From the NCBI GenBank assembly GCA_900539945.1, contig UQDV01000010.1, forward strand, positions 1-64,000: DNA of 64,000 nucleotides. The letters run 5' to 3'. Positions within the stretch are counted from its first letter, which is position 1. Every line of letters starts with the position of its first letter. Made by a program: the position numbers and the translations under genes. Origin of the DNA: an uncultured Faecalibacterium sp. Its GTDB lineage: Bacteria; Bacillota; Clostridia; Oscillospirales; Ruminococcaceae. Below the pieces are notes generated by a model that was given only the letters and a program-made list of their open reading frames with translations, searched no databases and was not told the origin of the DNA. This document shows, in pieces, positions 24,510 through 32,544 of this stretch.

Positions 24510-24779
24510 ATGAAACACCGCTGGATGACCCTTTTGTGGGAGCTGTGGGCCGCGCAGCTGCTGTGCACGGCGGCGGCAATGCTGCCCGGCAGCCGGGTGT
24601 GCACGATGCCGGGGCTGGCGCTGCCTGCGCTGGGTCTTGCGGCGGCGGTGCCCACGGCCTGGTTTGTGTGGGGCGTGTGGGCGGAACCGCCCCTGCCGCT
24701 GCCGCCGGAACAGCTGCTGGAACCGCCCCGGACACTGGACCCAGCCACCCTGCTGGACCTGCCGGAGCCGGTGGCGTAA
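24510..24779 (+). CDS. Small hypothetical membrane protein
   Basis: An 89-residue protein with two hydrophobic helices (about residues 8-25 and 33-57) and a Pro/Leu-rich cytoplasmic tail (PPLPLPPEQLLEPPRTLDPATLLDLPEPVA). It has its own promoter, a well-placed GGAGG (8 nt) and a following terminator, which together support a real gene. I do not recognise the family. The second start (ATG at 24503) is out of frame. Confidence 0.65.
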   Translation: MKHRWMTLLWELWAAQLLCTAAAMLPGSRVCTMPGLALPALGLAAAVPTAWFVWGVWAEPPLPLPPEQLLEPPRTLDPATLLDLPEPVA

Positions 24780-24785
24780 AAAACA

Positions 24786-24823
24786 AAAACCCCTGTACCG
24801 GGCGCTCCGGTACAGAGGTTTTG
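24786..24823. terminator. Bidirectional terminator before rpsT
   Basis: Stem AAAACCcCTGTACCGG / CCGGTACAGAGGTTTT with A- and T-runs on either side, between convergent genes. Confidence 0.88.
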
Positions 24824-24842
24824 TTCGTCAATCAAACTGCGA

Positions 24843-25103
24843 TCAAGCGTTCTTGTTAGCACGCTTTGCCATACGGCTGATCTTGCGGCTTGCGGTGTTC
24901 TTCTTGATGACACCCTTAGCGCGAGCCTTGTCGATCGCGGAAACAGCAGCCAGGACGGTTGCGTCCTTGTCAGCGGCATTCGCATCAATGGCAGCGTCTG
25001 CCTTCTTGACGACTGTTTTCAGGTTGGTCTTAATGGCCTTGTTGTGAGCCTGCTCTGCAGCAGCCTGCACGACGCGGTCCTTCTGAGATTTGATGTTAGG
25101 CAT
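24843..25103 (-). CDS. rpsT: 30S ribosomal protein S20
   Basis: An 86-residue S20, a three-helix protein that binds 16S rRNA early in 30S assembly. The start MPNIKSQKDRV is the family N-terminus, with a strong AAGGAGG; the three residues upstream in the open frame are excluded. The sequence is Lys/Ala-rich with the conserved NTASRKISRMAKRAN end. The codons are those of a highly expressed gene. It is transcribed alone from a 17-bp-spaced promoter. S20 genes next to gpr are common in Clostridia and Bacilli. Confidence 0.97.
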   Translation of the reverse strand: MPNIKSQKDRVVQAAAEQAHNKAIKTNLKTVVKKADAAIDANAADKDATVLAAVSAIDKARAKGVIKKNTASRKISRMAKRANKNA

Positions 25104-25141
25104 TCGTTCCACCTCCTTGGCTACCTATAACAGCGCACCTT

Positions 25142-25170
25142 ATGATACCATATTTGCCGTACCAACGCAA
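25142..25170 (-). promoter_or_regulatory. Promoter of rpsT
   Basis: On the minus strand, TTGCGT (25165-25170), 17 bp with an extended-TGG end, TATCAT (25142-25147). Confidence 0.75.
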
Positions 25171-25268
25171 GCGTTTTTTTGATTTTTGTTTGGAAAAGTT
25201 TCAATTTTCCCATACTTTGCACGAAAAACAGGGGTCTGCAGGCCCCGGACAGACGGGAGTGTGGGAAA

Positions 25269-26054
25269 ATGCGCACGACAGATATGGCCGACGAGCTGTT
25301 CCGCGGCCCGGAGACAGAGCTGCCCGCCGGGGTGCGGCTGGCCACAGCGAAGCGCGGCGGGGTCACGGTCACCCGGGTGGAGATCGCGCGGGAGGGGCTG
25401 GCAAGGCCCCGCGGGCGGTACGTCACGCTGGAGATGCCCAGCGTCAGCGTCCTGGACGAGCGGGACACGGATGTGATCGAGACCGGGGCAGCCGAGCTGC
25501 GGGCCCTGCTGCCGCCGGAAGGCCCGGTGCTGGTGCTGGGCATCGGCAACCGGCGGGTGACGGCGGACGCTCTTGGCCCCCGCACAGCCCAGAAGATCCT
25601 GGTCACCATGGGGCCGCAGCATACCCTGCCGGTGCGGGGCATCCGGCCGGTGGCGGCACTGGCCCCCGGCGTGTCCGGGGACACCGGGCTGACCCTGCGG
25701 CAGCTGGCGGCGGCCATGGTCGACGCCGTGCGGCCCGCAGCCCTGATCTGTGTGGACAGCCTTTGCAGTGCGGAGGCTGCCCGGCTGGGCCGCACCATCC
25801 AGTTTTCCGACACAGGCCTGCACCCGGCGGATGCCCGACACGCCCGGCATCTGGACGCCGCAGCCCTGGGCGTACCGGTGATCGCGGCGGGCATCCCCAC
25901 CCTGATGGACGCCGACGAGGGGGCAGACCTGGTGCTCACGCCCCGTGCGCTGGACAGCGTCATCGCTCACGGGTCGGCGCTGCTGGCGGGCATCCTGAAC
26001 CGGGCCCTGCAGCCCCGCCTCAGCGTGGCGCAGCTGTGCTGGCTGACGGGCTGA
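25269..26054 (+). CDS. gpr: GPR endopeptidase (germination protease)
   Basis: A 261-residue aspartic-type protease that degrades small acid-soluble spore proteins during germination. Diagnostic segments are GIGNRRVTADALGPRTAQKILVT (about residues 93-115), APGVSGDTGLTLRQLAAAMV and LICVDSLCSAEAARLGRTIQFSDTGLHP, and a C-terminal GIPTLMDAD. It is somewhat shorter than Bacillus GPR (about 370), as in several Clostridia. The start at 25269 is set by GGGAG nine bases upstream. It lies divergent from rpsT and 45 bp upstream of spoIIP, a conserved pairing. Confidence 0.94.
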   Translation: MRTTDMADELFRGPETELPAGVRLATAKRGGVTVTRVEIAREGLARPRGRYVTLEMPSVSVLDERDTDVIETGAAELRALLPPEGPVLVLGIGNRRVTADALGPRTAQKILVTMGPQHTLPVRGIRPVAALAPGVSGDTGLTLRQLAAAMVDAVRPAALICVDSLCSAEAARLGRTIQFSDTGLHPADARHARHLDAAALGVPVIAAGIPTLMDADEGADLVLTPRALDSVIAHGSALLAGILNRALQPRLSVAQLCWLTG

Positions 26055-26099
26055 CCGCATATAAAATAAGAACGGGATTCCGGGAAGGGGGGATCAGTC

Positions 26100-27236
26100 A
26101 TGCGCAGCCGCACACCGCTGCCCCAGCGGCAGCAGGCCCACTGGGGCGCTTTTCTGGAAGCCGCCGCCCTGTTTCTGGCGCTGTGTGTGCTGGGCCGCAG
26201 CGCCGCTCTGACCTTGGCGGCGGTGGTGGCGGCACCCTTCCCGGCGGTGCAGACGGCTTTGTGGTGGGGGCAGCGGAACCTGCAAAGCGAGACATCCGAC
26301 CCGGAGCCGGAACCCGCCGCCGAAGAGCAGGCCCCGCCCGCTTCCTCGGCGGTGCCGGAAGCCGTGCAGGCGCTGACCGGCGGCATCGAGGATTATCTGG
26401 TGGCCCTGCAGCCGGAGGACGCCCGTCCGGCGGATGCAGGAGCGGTCATCGAAAAGCAGTACCCGCAGGGCAGCGGCGAAAAGTACGTTGCCTGCGGCGC
26501 GGGCAGCATCAAGAACAACACCCGGCAGACGGCGGCGGATCTTGCCGCCGAGATCGAAAACCCGCTGCCCTTTGCCATTGAAAAGGACAGCCCCGACCCG
26601 CAGGTGCTGGTGATGCACACCCACGCCACCGAGGACTACCGCCTGTCGGCCGGGCTGTGGTTCACCCCCGGCGACGGGGCCCGCAGCACCGACCGCAGCA
26701 TCAACATGTGCGCGGTGGGCCGGGTGGTGGCCGACACCCTCAACGCGGCGGGCATCCACACCCTGCACGACGAGACCCTGAACGACTACCCCAGCTACAC
26801 CGGCAGTTATGCCAACAGCCGGACCGTGGTGCAGCAGTATCTGGCGCAGTACCCCAGCATCAAGGTGGTGCTGGATGTGCACCGCGACGCCATCGAGACC
26901 GAGAACGGCTCCCGGATGGCCCCGGTGTGCACCGTAGACGGGCGGCAGGCCGCCCAGGTGATGATCATCTGCGGGTGCGACAACGGCACCACCGTTCAGC
27001 TGCCGGACTGGCGGCAGAACCTGCGGGTTGCGGCGGCGTGGGAGCGGGCCATGGAGGGCATGTACCCCGGCTTCACCCGCCCGGTGCTGTTCAGCTACCG
27101 GTTTTACAATCAGGACCTGACCACCGGCAGCCTGCTCATCGAGATCGGCGGCCACGGCAACAACCTCAACGAAGCCCTCTACGCCGGGCAGCTGGCCGCA
27201 AAGGGGCTGGCCGCCGCCCTGCTGGGCGGTGCTTGA
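26100..27236 (+). CDS. spoIIP: Stage II sporulation protein P
   Basis: A 378-residue SpoIIP. It has an N-terminal membrane anchor (about residues 15-45), an acidic/Ala-rich linker (about 60-90), and a zinc amidase/endopeptidase domain. Family motifs are VLVMHTHATEDY (about 168-180), RSTDRSINMCAVGRVVADTLN, YPSYTGSYANSR, VVLDVHRDAI (about 256-265) and a C-terminal LIEIGGHGNNLNEA. With SpoIID and SpoIIM it thins septal peptidoglycan for engulfment. The RBS is AAGGGGGG. Its last codons contain the -35 of the asnS promoter. Confidence 0.94.
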   Translation: MRSRTPLPQRQQAHWGAFLEAAALFLALCVLGRSAALTLAAVVAAPFPAVQTALWWGQRNLQSETSDPEPEPAAEEQAPPASSAVPEAVQALTGGIEDYLVALQPEDARPADAGAVIEKQYPQGSGEKYVACGAGSIKNNTRQTAADLAAEIENPLPFAIEKDSPDPQVLVMHTHATEDYRLSAGLWFTPGDGARSTDRSINMCAVGRVVADTLNAAGIHTLHDETLNDYPSYTGSYANSRTVVQQYLAQYPSIKVVLDVHRDAIETENGSRMAPVCTVDGRQAAQVMIICGCDNGTTVQLPDWRQNLRVAAAWERAMEGMYPGFTRPVLFSYRFYNQDLTTGSLLIEIGGHGNNLNEALYAGQLAAKGLAAALLGGA

Positions 27237-27261
27237 CAAAAGGCCGCCAAAGTGCTATTTT
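27233..27261 (+). promoter_or_regulatory. Promoter of the asnS T-box transcript
   Basis: TTGACA (27233-27238) overlaps the spoIIP stop codon. After 17 bp comes an extended -10, TGCTATTTT (-10 at 27256-27261). Confidence 0.75.
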
Positions 27262-27266
27262 TTAAG

Positions 27267-27550
27267 AGTCAAATGCAACGATCGGGAAAAGTAGCGCGGG
27301 CCGTCCGGCCCAGAGAGTGCGGCACAGCTGAGAGCCGCGCCCGCACGCCGCGTGAACGAACACCCGGGAGCAGCAAACTGAACCGGCCTTTGCCGCAAGT
27401 AGGTGCGCCGCAGGTCCTGCGTTACCGGGACAGCGCTTACAAAGGAGCGCGTGAGCGACCGGACACTTCCGGTAATTCAGGTGGCACCGCGGACATTACA
27501 AGACAGCTTGTTCGCCCTGAACTTTCAGGGAGAACAAAGCTGTCTTTTTT
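27267..27550 (+). promoter_or_regulatory. T-box leader of asnS
   Basis: The leader has a stem I with AGUA on its 5' side and a 3' specifier-loop region GTGAACGAACAC in which AAC (Asn) can be read. It also has a conserved T-box AATTCAGGTGGCACCGCGG (27474-27492) and an intrinsic terminator (27500-27550, arms AAGACAGCTTGTTC / GAACAAAGCTGTCTT plus T-run). Uncharged tRNA-Asn should stabilise the antiterminator and allow asnS expression. Confidence 0.93.
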
Positions 27551-27575
27551 CATTATTTTCGGGAGGAAAAACATT

Positions 27576-28964
27576 ATGGAACGTACCGAGATCGTTTCGC
27601 TGTTCAAGAACACCCCCGCCGACGGCACCGAGATCACCGTCTGCGGCTGGGCCAAGAACATCCGCGACTCCAAGAACATCGGCTTCATCGCCCTGTCGGA
27701 CGGCGGCTGCTTCAAGACCCTGCAGGTCGTGCTGGAGGCCGGCAAGCTGGCCAACTACGACGAAGTCATCCACACCGGTCTGTACAGCAGCCTGCGCGTC
27801 AAGGGCAAGCTGGTGCTCACCCCGCAGGCCAAGCAGCCCTTTGAGCTGAACGCCGACAGCGTGGAGATCCTGGGTGACTGCCCCGCCGACGAGTACCCCC
27901 TGCAGAAAAAGAAGATGAGCATGGAGTATCTGCGCACCATGCCTACCCTGCGCCCCCGCACCAACACCTTCAACGCCGCATTCCGTGTGCGCAGCGTGGC
28001 AGCCTATGCCATCCACAAGTTCTTCCAGGAGAACGGCTTTGTCTACGCTCACTCCCCGCTGCTGACCGCCTCTGACTGCGAGGGTGCCGGTGAGATGTTC
28101 CGCGTGACTACCCTCGACCTGGAGAACGTGCCCAAGAACGAGGACGGCACCGTGGATTATACCAAGGACTTCTTTGAGAAGCCGGTCAACCTGACCGTTT
28201 CCGGCCAGCTGGAAGCCGAGGCCATGGCCATGGCATTCGGCAAGGTGTACACCTTCGGCCCTACCTTCCGGGCGGAGAAGAGCTTTACCACCCGCCACGC
28301 AGCCGAGTTCTGGATGATCGAGCCGGAGATGGCTTTCTGCGACCTGTCCGGCTACATGGACACCGCCGAGGCGATGACCAAGTACGTCATCCGCTATGTG
28401 CTGGACAACTGCCCGGATGAGATGGCGTTCTTCAACCAGTTCATCGACAAGGGCCTCATCGAGCGCCTGGAGCTGGTGGCAAACAGCGAATTCGGCCGCA
28501 TCACCTACACCGACGCCATCGAGGTGCTGAAGAAGAACAACAAGAAGTTCCAGTTCCCGGTGGAGTGGGGCGTGGACATCCAGACCGAGCACGAGCGGTA
28601 CCTCACCGAGGTGGTGTTCAAGAAGCCCGTGTTCGTCACCGACTACCCGAAGGAGATCAAGAGCTTCTACATGAAGCAGAACCCGGACGGCAAGACTGTG
28701 GCCGCAGCCGATATGCTGGTGCCCGGCATCGGTGAGCTGATCGGCGGCAGCCAGCGTGAAGAGGACTACGACAAGCTGGTGGCCCGCATGGACGAGTTGG
28801 GTCTGGACAAGTCCAGCTACGACTGGTACCTCAACCTGCGCAAGTTCGGCGGCGTGGAGCATGCCGGCTACGGCCTGGGCTTCGAGCGCATGATCATGTA
28901 CCTCACGGGCATCCAGAACATCCGTGACGTGCTGCCGTTCCCCCGCACCGCTTACGGTTTCTGA
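27576..28964 (+). CDS. asnS: Asparaginyl-tRNA synthetase
   Basis: A 462-residue class IIb aminoacyl-tRNA synthetase charging tRNA-Asn. The N-terminal OB-fold anticodon domain (about residues 1-110) begins with [23 protein letters not shown]. The catalytic core contains motif 2 ([25 protein letters not shown], about 222-246) and motif 3 near the C-terminus ([25 protein letters not shown]). The terminal FPRTAYGF fits AsnRS rather than AspRS. Expression is controlled by the T-box just upstream. The RBS is GGGAGG. Confidence 0.97.
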   Translation: MERTEIVSLFKNTPADGTEITVCGWAKNIRDSKNIGFIALSDGGCFKTLQVVLEAGKLANYDEVIHTGLYSSLRVKGKLVLTPQAKQPFELNADSVEILGDCPADEYPLQKKKMSMEYLRTMPTLRPRTNTFNAAFRVRSVAAYAIHKFFQENGFVYAHSPLLTASDCEGAGEMFRVTTLDLENVPKNEDGTVDYTKDFFEKPVNLTVSGQLEAEAMAMAFGKVYTFGPTFRAEKSFTTRHAAEFWMIEPEMAFCDLSGYMDTAEAMTKYVIRYVLDNCPDEMAFFNQFIDKGLIERLELVANSEFGRITYTDAIEVLKKNNKKFQFPVEWGVDIQTEHERYLTEVVFKKPVFVTDYPKEIKSFYMKQNPDGKTVAAADMLVPGIGELIGGSQREEDYDKLVARMDELGLDKSSYDWYLNLRKFGGVEHAGYGLGFERMIMYLTGIQNIRDVLPFPRTAYGF

Positions 28965-28984
28965 TAAGCGCACATATTTTTACC

Positions 28985-29015
28985 GGGCTGCTGCATCCTG
29001 CGGCAGCTCGTTTTT
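28985..29015 (+). terminator. Terminator of asnS
   Basis: Stem GGCTGCTGCA / TGCGGCAGCT, 3-nt loop, then CGTTTTT. Confidence 0.82.
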
Positions 29016-29022
29016 GGTTAAA

Positions 29023-29187
29023 CGGCCTCGCCCTCTCAGTCACCTTCGGTGACAGCTCTCCCAAAGGGAGAGCCCTTGGCATGGCGGGAAAGTTACCGGC
29101 TTAAATGGAAAGTGACCGGTTTCGCCAGAGGCTCCCCCTTTGGGGGAGCTGGCAAATCCGCAGGATTTGACTGAGAGGGCGAGGCCG
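29023..29187. mobile_element. MITE-like palindromic repeat (copy 2, best preserved)
   Basis: A 165-bp non-coding element with perfect 18-bp terminal inverted repeats (CGGCCTCGCCCTCTCAGT / ACTGAGAGGGCGAGGCCG). Two internal palindromes lie inside it: CTCTCCCAAAGGGAG, and CTCCCCCTTTGGGGGAG followed by CTGGC. It fills most of the 340-bp gap between asnS and mutY; the remaining 29188-29304 shows nothing beyond the mutY RBS. It carries no ORF, so any mobility would need a transposase in trans. Confidence 0.82.
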
Positions 29188-29304
29188 CTAAAGATCACAC
29201 CTGCTGCCCAAGGCGCAAAGCAGATGCTGAGTGCCGCAACCTGGCAGCGGAGGCAATTCTAAATCGAAAAAATGCCTTAACTTTCAACAAGGAGACAAAA
29301 ACAA

Positions 29305-30351
29305 GTGGAAAACATTGCACCGGCCCTGCTGGACTGGTTTTACAAAAACCACCGCATCCTGCCCTTCCGGGAGGACCCCACGCCCTACCACGTCTGGCTC
29401 AGCGAAGTGATGCTGCAGCAGACACGGGTGTCGGCGGCGCTGCCGTATTACGAGCGCTTTCTGGCGGCGCTGCCGGATATCCCGGCGCTGGCCGCCTGCG
29501 AGGAGGAAAAGCTGCACAAGCTGTGGGAGGGTCTTGGCTACTACAGCCGGGTGCGCAACCTGCAGAAGGCCGCAAAGATCGTCTGCGAACAGTACGGCGG
29601 CCAGCTGCCCGCCGACTATGCCGCCCTGCGGGCCCTGCCCGGCATCGGGGACTACACCGCCGGGGCCATTGCATCCATCAGCTTTGGCATCCCGGTGCCG
29701 GCGGTGGACGGCAATGTGCTGCGGGTGTTTTCCCGCCTGTATAATGACCCCGGTGTCATTACAGATCCGAAGGTGAAAAAGGCCTTTACTGCCCGGGTGA
29801 TGGAACATCAGCCGCCGGAAAAGGCCGGGGATTACAATCAGGCCCTGATGGAGCTGGGGGCGCTGGTCTGTGTGCCCAACGGTGCACCCCTGTGCGATGT
29901 CTGCCCGCTGGCCGGGCTGTGTCAGGCCCGCGCGGCGGGCACCACCGCCGTGCTGCCCCAGAAGGCAAAGCCGAAGCCCCGCAAGGTGCTGCCGGTGACG
30001 GTGGCGCTGGTGGAAAGCCCGGCGGGCTTTCTGGTACAGCAGCGGCCCGCAAAGGGACTGCTGGCCGGGCTGTGGCAGCCGCTGTTGTGGGAGAGCGAGC
30101 ACCTTTTGCAGGCCGAAGTGCTGGCAAGGCTGGCAGCCCTTGGAGTGGACACCGGCACCGCAGTGCCGGAAGCCCTGCCGGCAGCCAAGCACATCTTCAG
30201 CCACATCGAATGGCTGCTGTCCGGTGTGGCCCTCACGGTGCCGGAGCAGGCGGCCCCGGCGGGCTGCGTCTGGGCCAGCCGCGAGGAGCTGCGCACCACC
30301 TACACCCTGCCCGGTGCCTTTGCCGCCTACAAGGACCGGATGCTGGGATGA
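29305..30351 (+). CDS. mutY: A/G-specific adenine glycosylase
   Basis: A 348-residue MutY that removes adenine mispaired with 8-oxoguanine. The HhH-GPD domain has the catalytic-Glu segment WLSEVMLQQTRVSAALPYYERF (about residues 31-52), the hairpin LRALPGIGDYTAGAIASISFG and the catalytic Asp in AVDGNVLRVFSRL (about 133-145). The [4Fe-4S] cysteines follow in CVPNGAPLCDVCPLAGLC. A C-terminal NUDIX-like 8-oxoG recognition domain (about 220-348) is complete. The start codon is GTG with AAGGAGA upstream. Note the 7-residue spacing between the first two cluster cysteines, against 6 in E. coli. Confidence 0.96.
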   Translation: MENIAPALLDWFYKNHRILPFREDPTPYHVWLSEVMLQQTRVSAALPYYERFLAALPDIPALAACEEEKLHKLWEGLGYYSRVRNLQKAAKIVCEQYGGQLPADYAALRALPGIGDYTAGAIASISFGIPVPAVDGNVLRVFSRLYNDPGVITDPKVKKAFTARVMEHQPPEKAGDYNQALMELGALVCVPNGAPLCDVCPLAGLCQARAAGTTAVLPQKAKPKPRKVLPVTVALVESPAGFLVQQRPAKGLLAGLWQPLLWESEHLLQAEVLARLAALGVDTGTAVPEALPAAKHIFSHIEWLLSGVALTVPEQAAPAGCVWASREELRTTYTLPGAFAAYKDRMLG

Positions 30352-30425
30352 TTTGGAAATTCTGGCAATCTGCCCAAAGCTTTTTGTACAGAATGGACAG
30401 GAAGCGAAAAAGTTGCCCGCAACGG

Positions 30426-30454
30426 TTGTAATTTTTGACAGGAACGGGTATAAT
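30426..30454 (+). promoter_or_regulatory. Promoter of a small membrane-protein gene
   Basis: TTGTAA (30426-30431), 17 bp, TATAAT (30449-30454). A TTGACA at 30435 is too close to the -10 to serve. Confidence 0.65.
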
Positions 30455-30652
30455 AACCACAAGATAGCGGGGAAGCGGACCGTGCCCGAAGCCCCCTGAA
30501 TGGAGTGGATGCGGATGTTCTTTCTGGTAAAATGCTCCCTTCACATGCTGTCGTTTCTCTGGAAGGCGGCGGACGTGCTGCTGCGGGTCTCCCGCTGGAA
30601 AAATAAGCTGAAACACCATCGTTTCGACCGAAAAAAGGAGTGTACTGAACCT

Positions 30653-30850
30653 ATGAAGAAATCTTGCCTGATCGCTGTGATCACTGCCCTGGCCGCTGTT
30701 GCCGGAGCACTGGCTGCTGTGGCTGTTTACCTGCACCGCCGCGAAAAGGAACTGGACGAGTACGAGCGTCTGCTCTTTGGCGAGGACGATGCAGAAACGG
30801 TCGAGCCGGAAGCTGCCGAAGAGGCACCTGCCGAGGATGCTGCAGAATAA
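30653..30850 (+). CDS. Small single-pass membrane protein with acidic tail
   Basis: A 65-residue protein. It has a KK-initiated hydrophobic helix (about residues 4-27), a short basic/helical segment (HRREKELDEYERLLFG) and a strongly acidic Ala/Glu tail. I chose 30653 because AAAGGAG precedes it. An in-frame start at 30500 would add 51 basic/hydrophobic residues but has no RBS. It has its own promoter and terminator. It is the kind of conserved hypothetical often found in Clostridia; its function is unknown. Confidence 0.6.
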   Translation: MKKSCLIAVITALAAVAGALAAVAVYLHRREKELDEYERLLFGEDDAETVEPEAAEEAPAEDAAE

Positions 30851-30869
30851 ACCAAACACCGGACACAAA

Positions 30870-30917
30870 GGAGGCGCACCGGCAGTCTGACCACAGGCTG
30901 CGCGGGTGCGCCTTTTT
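30870..30917 (+). terminator. Terminator after the small acidic-tail gene
   Basis: Stem AGGCGCACC / GGTGCGCCT with an internal bulged region and a T-run. Confidence 0.8.
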
Positions 30918-30938
30918 GCTACATAAAAGGAGAAGGAC

Positions 30939-32243
30939 ATGAAGCGTTTTCTGCTGTGGATCATCAGCGTTGCACTGGGCGTGGCCCTGCTGCTGGCGGC
31001 TGTGATGGGGGTGAGCTATGCCTTTACCACGCAGGGCGGCTGCCCGGATGCTGCCGCGCAGTTCGGCGGCCAGGATCTGGAGACCAACGGCTTCTGCTGG
31101 CAGGTGCCGCTGCTGGGCGGCCGGCTGGACAAGGTGTTTGCCAGCCCTGCCACCCTCACGGTGCAGAAGCTGGGCACCCTGTACACGGCGCACCCGGACA
31201 TTACTCTGCCGGACTGGGCCAGCTACACCACCCTGACCATCCAGACCGCGGTCGGCAGTGTGGTGTTTGCCGGCAGCGTGAGCGAATACCAGAGCTTCCT
31301 CTTCCCGGCCAACGGCGAATACAAGGCCGAAATGACCCTCTGGCGCGTGCCCAAGGGCGGTATGGCCACCCAGTTCGAGGGCGGCAGCACCGGTGCCCTG
31401 CGCAAAAATCTGGGGCTGGAGCGCCCCGCAAAGCCCACGGGGTGGTACCGGTATTCCTTCCGGTTCACCCTGCAGGCCAGCGCGGACATCGCGTTCTCCG
31501 CCGAGCGGGTGGAGCAGGGCGGCATCGTGGGCGTGCGCATCTCCGGCATGACCGGCGACACCGCCCCCGCCGTGGAGACCGACCTTGGCAGCGTGCAGTG
31601 CGTGCGCGCCGCCGACGGCTGGCGCGCCTACATCCCGGCGGCCTATAATGCGTCCTCCGGCGGACATGCGGTGAATGTTGCCGTGAACGGCGAAACGCTC
31701 ACCCACACCCTCGTCGTGCTGCCCAAGGACTTTGGCACCGTGGAGGTGGACCCGGAACCGGCAGCCACCGATGCCGCCAATGCCGAGTTTCGCAATGCGG
31801 TCTGGGGCCTGTACGAGGCCCCCGCGCGGGAAAAGCTGTGGTCCGGCGGTTTCGTGAACCCGGCGGAAAACTCCATGACACTGGTGGACTACGGACAGGT
31901 AAAGGTGACAAACGGCCAGCAGGGCAGCCGCTCCAACTCCACCAAGCTCTACACCATCCCCGGCGAGCCCTGCCGTGCCCCGGCCAACGGCGTGGTGGTG
32001 CTGGCCCGGAACCTTGCCCTCACCGGCAACACGGTGGTCATTGACCACGGAGCCGGGATGCGCAGCTACCTGTACGGCCTGCAGGCGCTCGTGGTGTCCG
32101 AGGGACAGACGGTGGAAAAAGGCCAGGCCGTGGGTGCTCTGGGCGAAGAGCTGACCATGGACTTCAAGCTGGGCAGCAAGAGTGTGAACCCCTGGCTGCT
32201 GTTCCAGACCTCCGGCGGATTGTTCTGGAAGGAAAATACATAA
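30939..32243 (+). CDS. Degenerate M23 (LytM)-domain membrane protein
   Basis: A 434-residue protein with an N-terminal transmembrane anchor (about residues 5-29), a long extracytoplasmic beta-rich region and a C-terminal LytM fold (about 335-434). The fold is recognisable from PCRAPANGVVVLARN, GNTVVIDHGAGMRSYLYGL and VSEGQTVEKGQAVGALG. The zinc ligands of active M23 peptidases are missing: the HxxxD His/Asp before PCRAP, the Y-x-H histidine (YLYGL here) and the HxH motif (MDFKL here). It is therefore probably a non-catalytic regulator or scaffold, as known for EnvC-like and SpoIIQ-like proteins. The RBS is AAAGGAGAAGG. Confidence 0.8.
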   Translation: MKRFLLWIISVALGVALLLAAVMGVSYAFTTQGGCPDAAAQFGGQDLETNGFCWQVPLLGGRLDKVFASPATLTVQKLGTLYTAHPDITLPDWASYTTLTIQTAVGSVVFAGSVSEYQSFLFPANGEYKAEMTLWRVPKGGMATQFEGGSTGALRKNLGLERPAKPTGWYRYSFRFTLQASADIAFSAERVEQGGIVGVRISGMTGDTAPAVETDLGSVQCVRAADGWRAYIPAAYNASSGGHAVNVAVNGETLTHTLVVLPKDFGTVEVDPEPAATDAANAEFRNAVWGLYEAPAREKLWSGGFVNPAENSMTLVDYGQVKVTNGQQGSRSNSTKLYTIPGEPCRAPANGVVVLARNLALTGNTVVIDHGAGMRSYLYGLQALVVSEGQTVEKGQAVGALGEELTMDFKLGSKSVNPWLLFQTSGGLFWKENT

Positions 32244-32274
32244 AAATAAATCGGAAGTTGTGGAGGAAACAAAC

Positions 32275-32445
32275 GTGGAAGATAATAAAGCAACGAATGT
32301 CAAGAAAACGGTAAAATCAGGAATAACTTTTGGAAGTGCATTAGCTATGGTTATTAGTTATACAACGTGGAAGTCTGTCGGTTGGGCGATTTTTCATGGA
32401 TTACTTAGCTGGGTATATGTCATATATTTCCTTTTGCGTTACTAA
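32275..32445 (+). CDS. Small conserved membrane protein, AT-rich
   Basis: A 56-residue protein with a polar Lys-rich start and two hydrophobic segments (ITFGSALAMVISYTTW and VGWAIFHGLLSWVYVIYFLL). This helix pattern recurs in small uncharacterised Firmicutes proteins. GTG at 32275 has GGAGG 8 nt upstream and is preferred to GTG at 32260. Base composition is clearly more AT-rich than neighbouring genes, suggesting acquisition or relaxed codon selection. It lies 31 bp after the degenerate M23 gene and may share its transcript. Confidence 0.65.
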   Translation: MEDNKATNVKKTVKSGITFGSALAMVISYTTWKSVGWAIFHGLLSWVYVIYFLLRY

Positions 32446-32482
32446 ATTCCAGTTTGTCGGACGCTGAAAAAATCAAAAACCC

Positions 32483-32510
32483 TGTAACGTTTGCTCCTTT
32501 TGTGCGTTAT
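32483..32510 (+). promoter_or_regulatory. Predicted ECF-sigma-dependent promoter
   Basis: TGTAAC (32483-32488), 16 bp, CGTTAT (32505-32510). This resembles ECF-type promoters (TGTAACG... with a CGT-type -10) rather than sigma-A, and lies about 35 bp upstream of the anti-sigma gene, suggesting autoregulation. Confidence 0.6.
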
Positions 32511-32544
32511 TGGGGTGAAACAGCCCGAAAAGGAGGAAAAGACG

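Noticed and set aside
30435..30454. TTGACA followed by TATAAT
   Set aside because: Only 8 bp apart; TTGTAA at 30426 with 17-bp spacing is the plausible -35.
30500..30652. Longer N-terminus (51 residues) for the 65-residue membrane protein
   Set aside because: No RBS before 30500, whereas AAAGGAG precedes the ATG at 30653.
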